NCBI GenBank assembly: GCA_933207985.1
Contig: OW240916.1
Location: 80,305,584 to 80,369,583 of the forward strand
Source: Pelobates cultripes
Lineage: Eukaryota > Chordata > Amphibia > Anura > Pelobatidae
DNA length: 64,000 nt
Direction of reading: 5' to 3'
The translations under genes and the position numbers were made by a program. The notes below the pieces were generated by a model. It saw only the letters and a program-made list of their open reading frames with translations. It ran no database searches and was not told the origin of the DNA. This document shows positions 60,893 through 64,000 of the stretch, piece after piece (the stretch's first letter is position 1; every line of letters begins with the position of its first letter).

Positions 60893-62433
60893 AGTGTACT
60901 AAAAATTATCTATTGTATAGTAAATTTCACTAGTTTTCACTTATATTTCCATTTCTGAAGACCACCAAATTATGAGTAGAGGAAAAATGTAAATAGAAAA
61001 AAAAATTCTCAGAAAAAGTGCTGGAAAATACATAAATTAATTGTGTTGTCGTAAATATTTTTATATTAAAAAAACGACGATTAAGGTGCAAAGAAAGCAT
61101 AAAATGGAAAACTAATCTGACAAATTTAATGAATTGAGCAAAAACATTCACAGAAAATTAAATGTTTGGTGACATTTTGATAAACATCCCCCATTGTCTC
61201 AACATATTAGAAGCTCATTTTTGGATTGTAGATTGGGAGTCATGTCATTAAGAAGATGGTAGACAGCTGCCCAAGCTTTGCTTCATCATGGATACTTATC
61301 AATCTGCTCCTGATTCATTTTAACACCTTTTTAAAGGAAAGGCTATTTATGGGTTTTTTTGTAACTATTTCTGTGAGGTTTTCAGTTTATAACAACCACA
61401 TTGTATAGAACAAACAAGGAATAGCTTGGGAAAAGGCATGCAAAGACACTGTGATCAGATGATCAGATATTCCTTCAATTCTCATAAACCGGTAACCTCA
61501 AACCACACATTCATATGTATTACATTATCGGAGAACACAGAGTGATTGTCTTTCAATAGTAAAAAGAGAACTTAAAGACTTAAAATTGCTAAAATGTTGG
61601 TATAGTCGAGAATATTATTACATTTGGTGGAGAGGCCAGACAGTAACTCAGGGTAGACACACTTCATTCTGTAATCATAAATAGATTTTCAATGAGAAAC
61701 ATTTAGGTTCTTCCAGTCCTTCCCATGCTTGCTTGATTCAAATTAAGACTGGATCAAAAATAACAAAAGAGGAAAAAAAAACTTTTGTCCCCAGACAAAC
61801 TTAATGTCCTTTTCCACTTTTATTGTTTTTCACAGTTCCAGCCTTCCAGACCTTGTTGTTTTTCTGGAACACTTTATTGCAAGAGAACACAGTCTTCATC
61901 GTACAGTCCTAGCTTAGGGCATGCTGATCTCAATTTCTTGGAATTTAAACTACAATGCAGATGTTATTTGTGATGGTTGCTGAAGAATATTCTAAATGTT
62001 AAAAATTAACAATATTAAAGGCTTGAACATACACTAGTGTTTTTTTCTAAACCTTGCAACGTTTGCTCTCACCTATTTTACAGATCAAGAATGTCCAACT
62101 CTAAGTTTAGCTGTACAATCCTTGTATAAAGAATTTTGCAATAAACTATACTTAGGCCATCATTCTACTTAGCAAATGAGGTTCATGCAATCTGTTTAGA
62201 CACAAAGTAAATTTTTCTTGAATAAACACACCATTATATTTTTTGTTATTTAGAAAATATTCTTTTACAAATTACTCATGCCAACTAATGTTTTCGGAGG
62301 TTTGGGTTTTGTTTTTAATATTTATACATTTATAATATTTTTATATGAGCTATATGTGTAAAATTCACGAACAGGAACAATATGCCGAGTTGTCATAGAA
62401 CCAAACTTGCCACCACAATTATTGATGCAGTTT

Positions 62434-62820
62434 TCAAAACGGTTTTCTTAATATGATAATCCTTTCATCAAGTTTTGAAAGGAAATATATTTTATTTTTA
62501 AATGAATTATATGTAAAAAAATAAATTAATTAAAAACTCATCAGTACCTTTAGTATATGACACAATCATTCAGCCATATACATGCACCTTGGATCAGTCT
62601 CTATTGTCGTAACTTCTTCTGTGCAAGGAGTGAAGCAGGGAAGACCATAGAGACTGTCAGCTTTCAAACTCTCTCTGACCTAAGATGCGGCAGTATATTA
62701 AAGGTAAAGATTAGTTTTTCAAATTTTTTACATTAAATTATTTACACTTCTTTTAAAAAAAATCTATTTCCTTTCAAAACTTGATGAAAGGATTATTATA
62801 CTAAAATACTGTTTTGAAGT
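62434..62820. repeat. Foldback element, about 390 bp
   Basis: CAAAACGGTTTTCTTAATAT, then AATCCTTTCATCAAGTTTTG and AAAGGAAATA at the left, are mirrored at 62768-62818 by TATTTCCTTTCAAAACTTGA, TGAAAGGATTATTATA and ACTGTTTTGA. The interior holds a GC-richer block (62585-62700) with TCTCTATTGTCG / GACCATAGAGACTGTC pairing. The family is unknown to me. Confidence 0.7.
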
Positions 62821-63807
62821 GACAGTTGTCCTTTAATTTCTTTCAAAAGTTCACAGACTATAAACAGTTGCTGACCAGGAATTTCTTTGGATGTCTGTAG
62901 ATTTGCAACTTTTTTGCTAGTCTAGAGGTTACTGTAACTGCTCTCAAACATACAAGAAGATCTTTCAGGAGTTGCATTTCTCTTTGGGCCAAATGAGAAT
63001 GGCTGAAATTCTCTGTTTACCAGCTCCTTTACTCTGATTGCCCAAACAATAACCATATCAATTGAAACGGCTGCTGAGGAAATTATAATTGTATGCGGAA
63101 CTGCGCAAGGTTTTTGCCTTTTTGGTCTATAGTGTGTTATTTACTACATGCTGCACATATGTTTCCATTATAATCTAAACCTGCTGAGGGATTGGATATT
63201 CCAAAGAGACCAAAAATTATATATCCTGCACTATAAATAGGGCTGAAAGTCGCTCACCACCACAAACAAGCATATTCAGTGCCTTGTATGCACATATAAG
63301 GTTTACCTGTGGAGCGTCAGACTATGGGAATGCAATCTATTGCAGGAAGCGCAAGTACATGGGAATGCTGAGATGTTTTTGTCACATGTCCGTTTGTGTA
63401 CTTAAGTGGGTGTATTTACTAATACATTAAAATGTTTTAATATTGGACAGTAGTGAATATAGGTAATGTTAATTACAATGACTGAGGAATTGACAATGGT
63501 TAGAAAGTGGATACGATATTAGTGGGTTATTGGCTCTGGGAATATACTGGGCAGTGAAATAAACTGTAATGGAGTAGGGTAGTGGCTAGAGTAAAGTGGT
63601 CAAGATAATGAATGAAGTGACAGGATAGAGGGAGTTGGGGAAATAATAGGATATTGGGAACTGGGGCAATTAGAGGTCAGTGGGAGTTCGGAGTCCACAA
63701 AGCTATCATTCTTTTTTTATTCAATGTCTGATTCACTAAACAGGGATGAAGATATAGGAGATAATGACAAATTATTGGAATAGGAGGTCTGCTGGATGGT
63801 CTAATTT

Positions 63808-63935
63808 AGGGGTAGGCAACTTTCAGCACTCTAGATGTGGACTACATCTCCCTTGATGATTTGCCAGCATAATGGTTGTAAGAGTATTTTGGGATACATA
63901 AACCACAACATCTAGAGTGCTGAAGGTAATTAGAA
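63808..63935. mobile_element. Short hAT-like MITE with 8-bp target duplication
   Basis: Flanked by the exact repeat TCTAATTT (63800-63807 and 63936-63943). Left end AGGGGTAGGCAACTTTCAGC and inner CACTCTAGATGTGG are mirrored by CCACAACATCTAGAGTGCTG. No coding. Same family as the element at 3511-3612. Confidence 0.85.
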
Positions 63936-64000
63936 TCTAATTTATTATTTAGATTCTCCTCTCAGCCAGGTATTAGGCCATGGTGTGAGGCAATAGGAGA

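Larger units (their letters stand above)
57099..64000 (+). other. 5' part of SSBP-family intron 3
   Basis: Starts at donor GTAAGT. Contains T-rich stretches near 57113-57140 and 57450-57475, a T2-like MITE split by a CR1 (60050-60892), a foldback element (62434-62820) and a hAT-like MITE (63808-63935). ORF 59329-59604 has a basic tail but no recognisable domain or splice context. No further exon recognised. Confidence 0.7.

Noticed and set aside
57099..64000. Search for SSBP exon 4 (VFWDLYC...)
   Set aside because: No stretch encoding it with splice sites was seen, so the next exon probably lies beyond the window.

Overview
The window reads as vertebrate nuclear DNA, most likely from a frog. 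Support comes from TTAA-flanked MITEs resembling the Xenopus T2 family, CR1, L2-like and L1-like LINEs, Tc1/mariner elements and Penelope-like retroelements (PLEs), together with AT-rich intron sequence. There is no prokaryotic operon, CRISPR array or phage module. Almost all of the ORFs longer than 60 codons are chance frames or transposon remnants.

The host gene is on the + strand. Two short exons match the N-terminal LisH/LUFS region of the SSBP2/SSBP3/SSBP4 family (single-stranded-DNA-binding, LDB1-associated transcription cofactors). Exon 2 lies at 5112-5184 (starts [16 protein letters not shown]). Exon 3 lies at 57037-57098 (starts IRWEKNITLGEPPGF). Splice sites and codon phases agree. 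The rest of the window is intron 1 (end), intron 2 and intron 3 (start). Exons 1 and 4 were not found and should lie outside.

The most striking structural feature is a large direct duplication. Positions 201-11289 recur at 25490-35030, so exon 2 is present twice (again at 28849-28921) with identical coding sequence. Copy 1 carries a Tc1/mariner insertion (1723-3284) and copy 2 has the clean empty TA site. Copy 1 stops exactly at a 100-N gap (11290-11389). Splicing both exon 2 copies together would give a stop after six codons. The layout suggests either two haplotypes assembled in series (false duplication) or a genuine recent duplication with an unusual splicing consequence.

Between the two copies (11390-25489) is a transposon nest. 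It holds an L1-like ORF2 3' part (11390-13256), a decayed Tc1 element (14368-15865), and a CR1 LINE split twice. The CR1 is split by a PLE with an open RT + GIY-YIG reading frame (17303-21011, 14-bp target duplication) and by an L2-like LINE (21947-23273). After these come a second PLE remnant on the - strand, a hammerhead-ribozyme-like motif, and a large inverted repeat around a palindromic MITE (24627-25490).

From 35031 to 64000 the sequence is single-copy intron studded with T2-like MITEs, CR1 tails, another Tc1 remnant interrupted by a MITE, short hAT-like elements, a GC-rich LTR-like region (49.3-52.0 kb), and several AT-rich stretches without repeat signatures that could be conserved non-coding elements.
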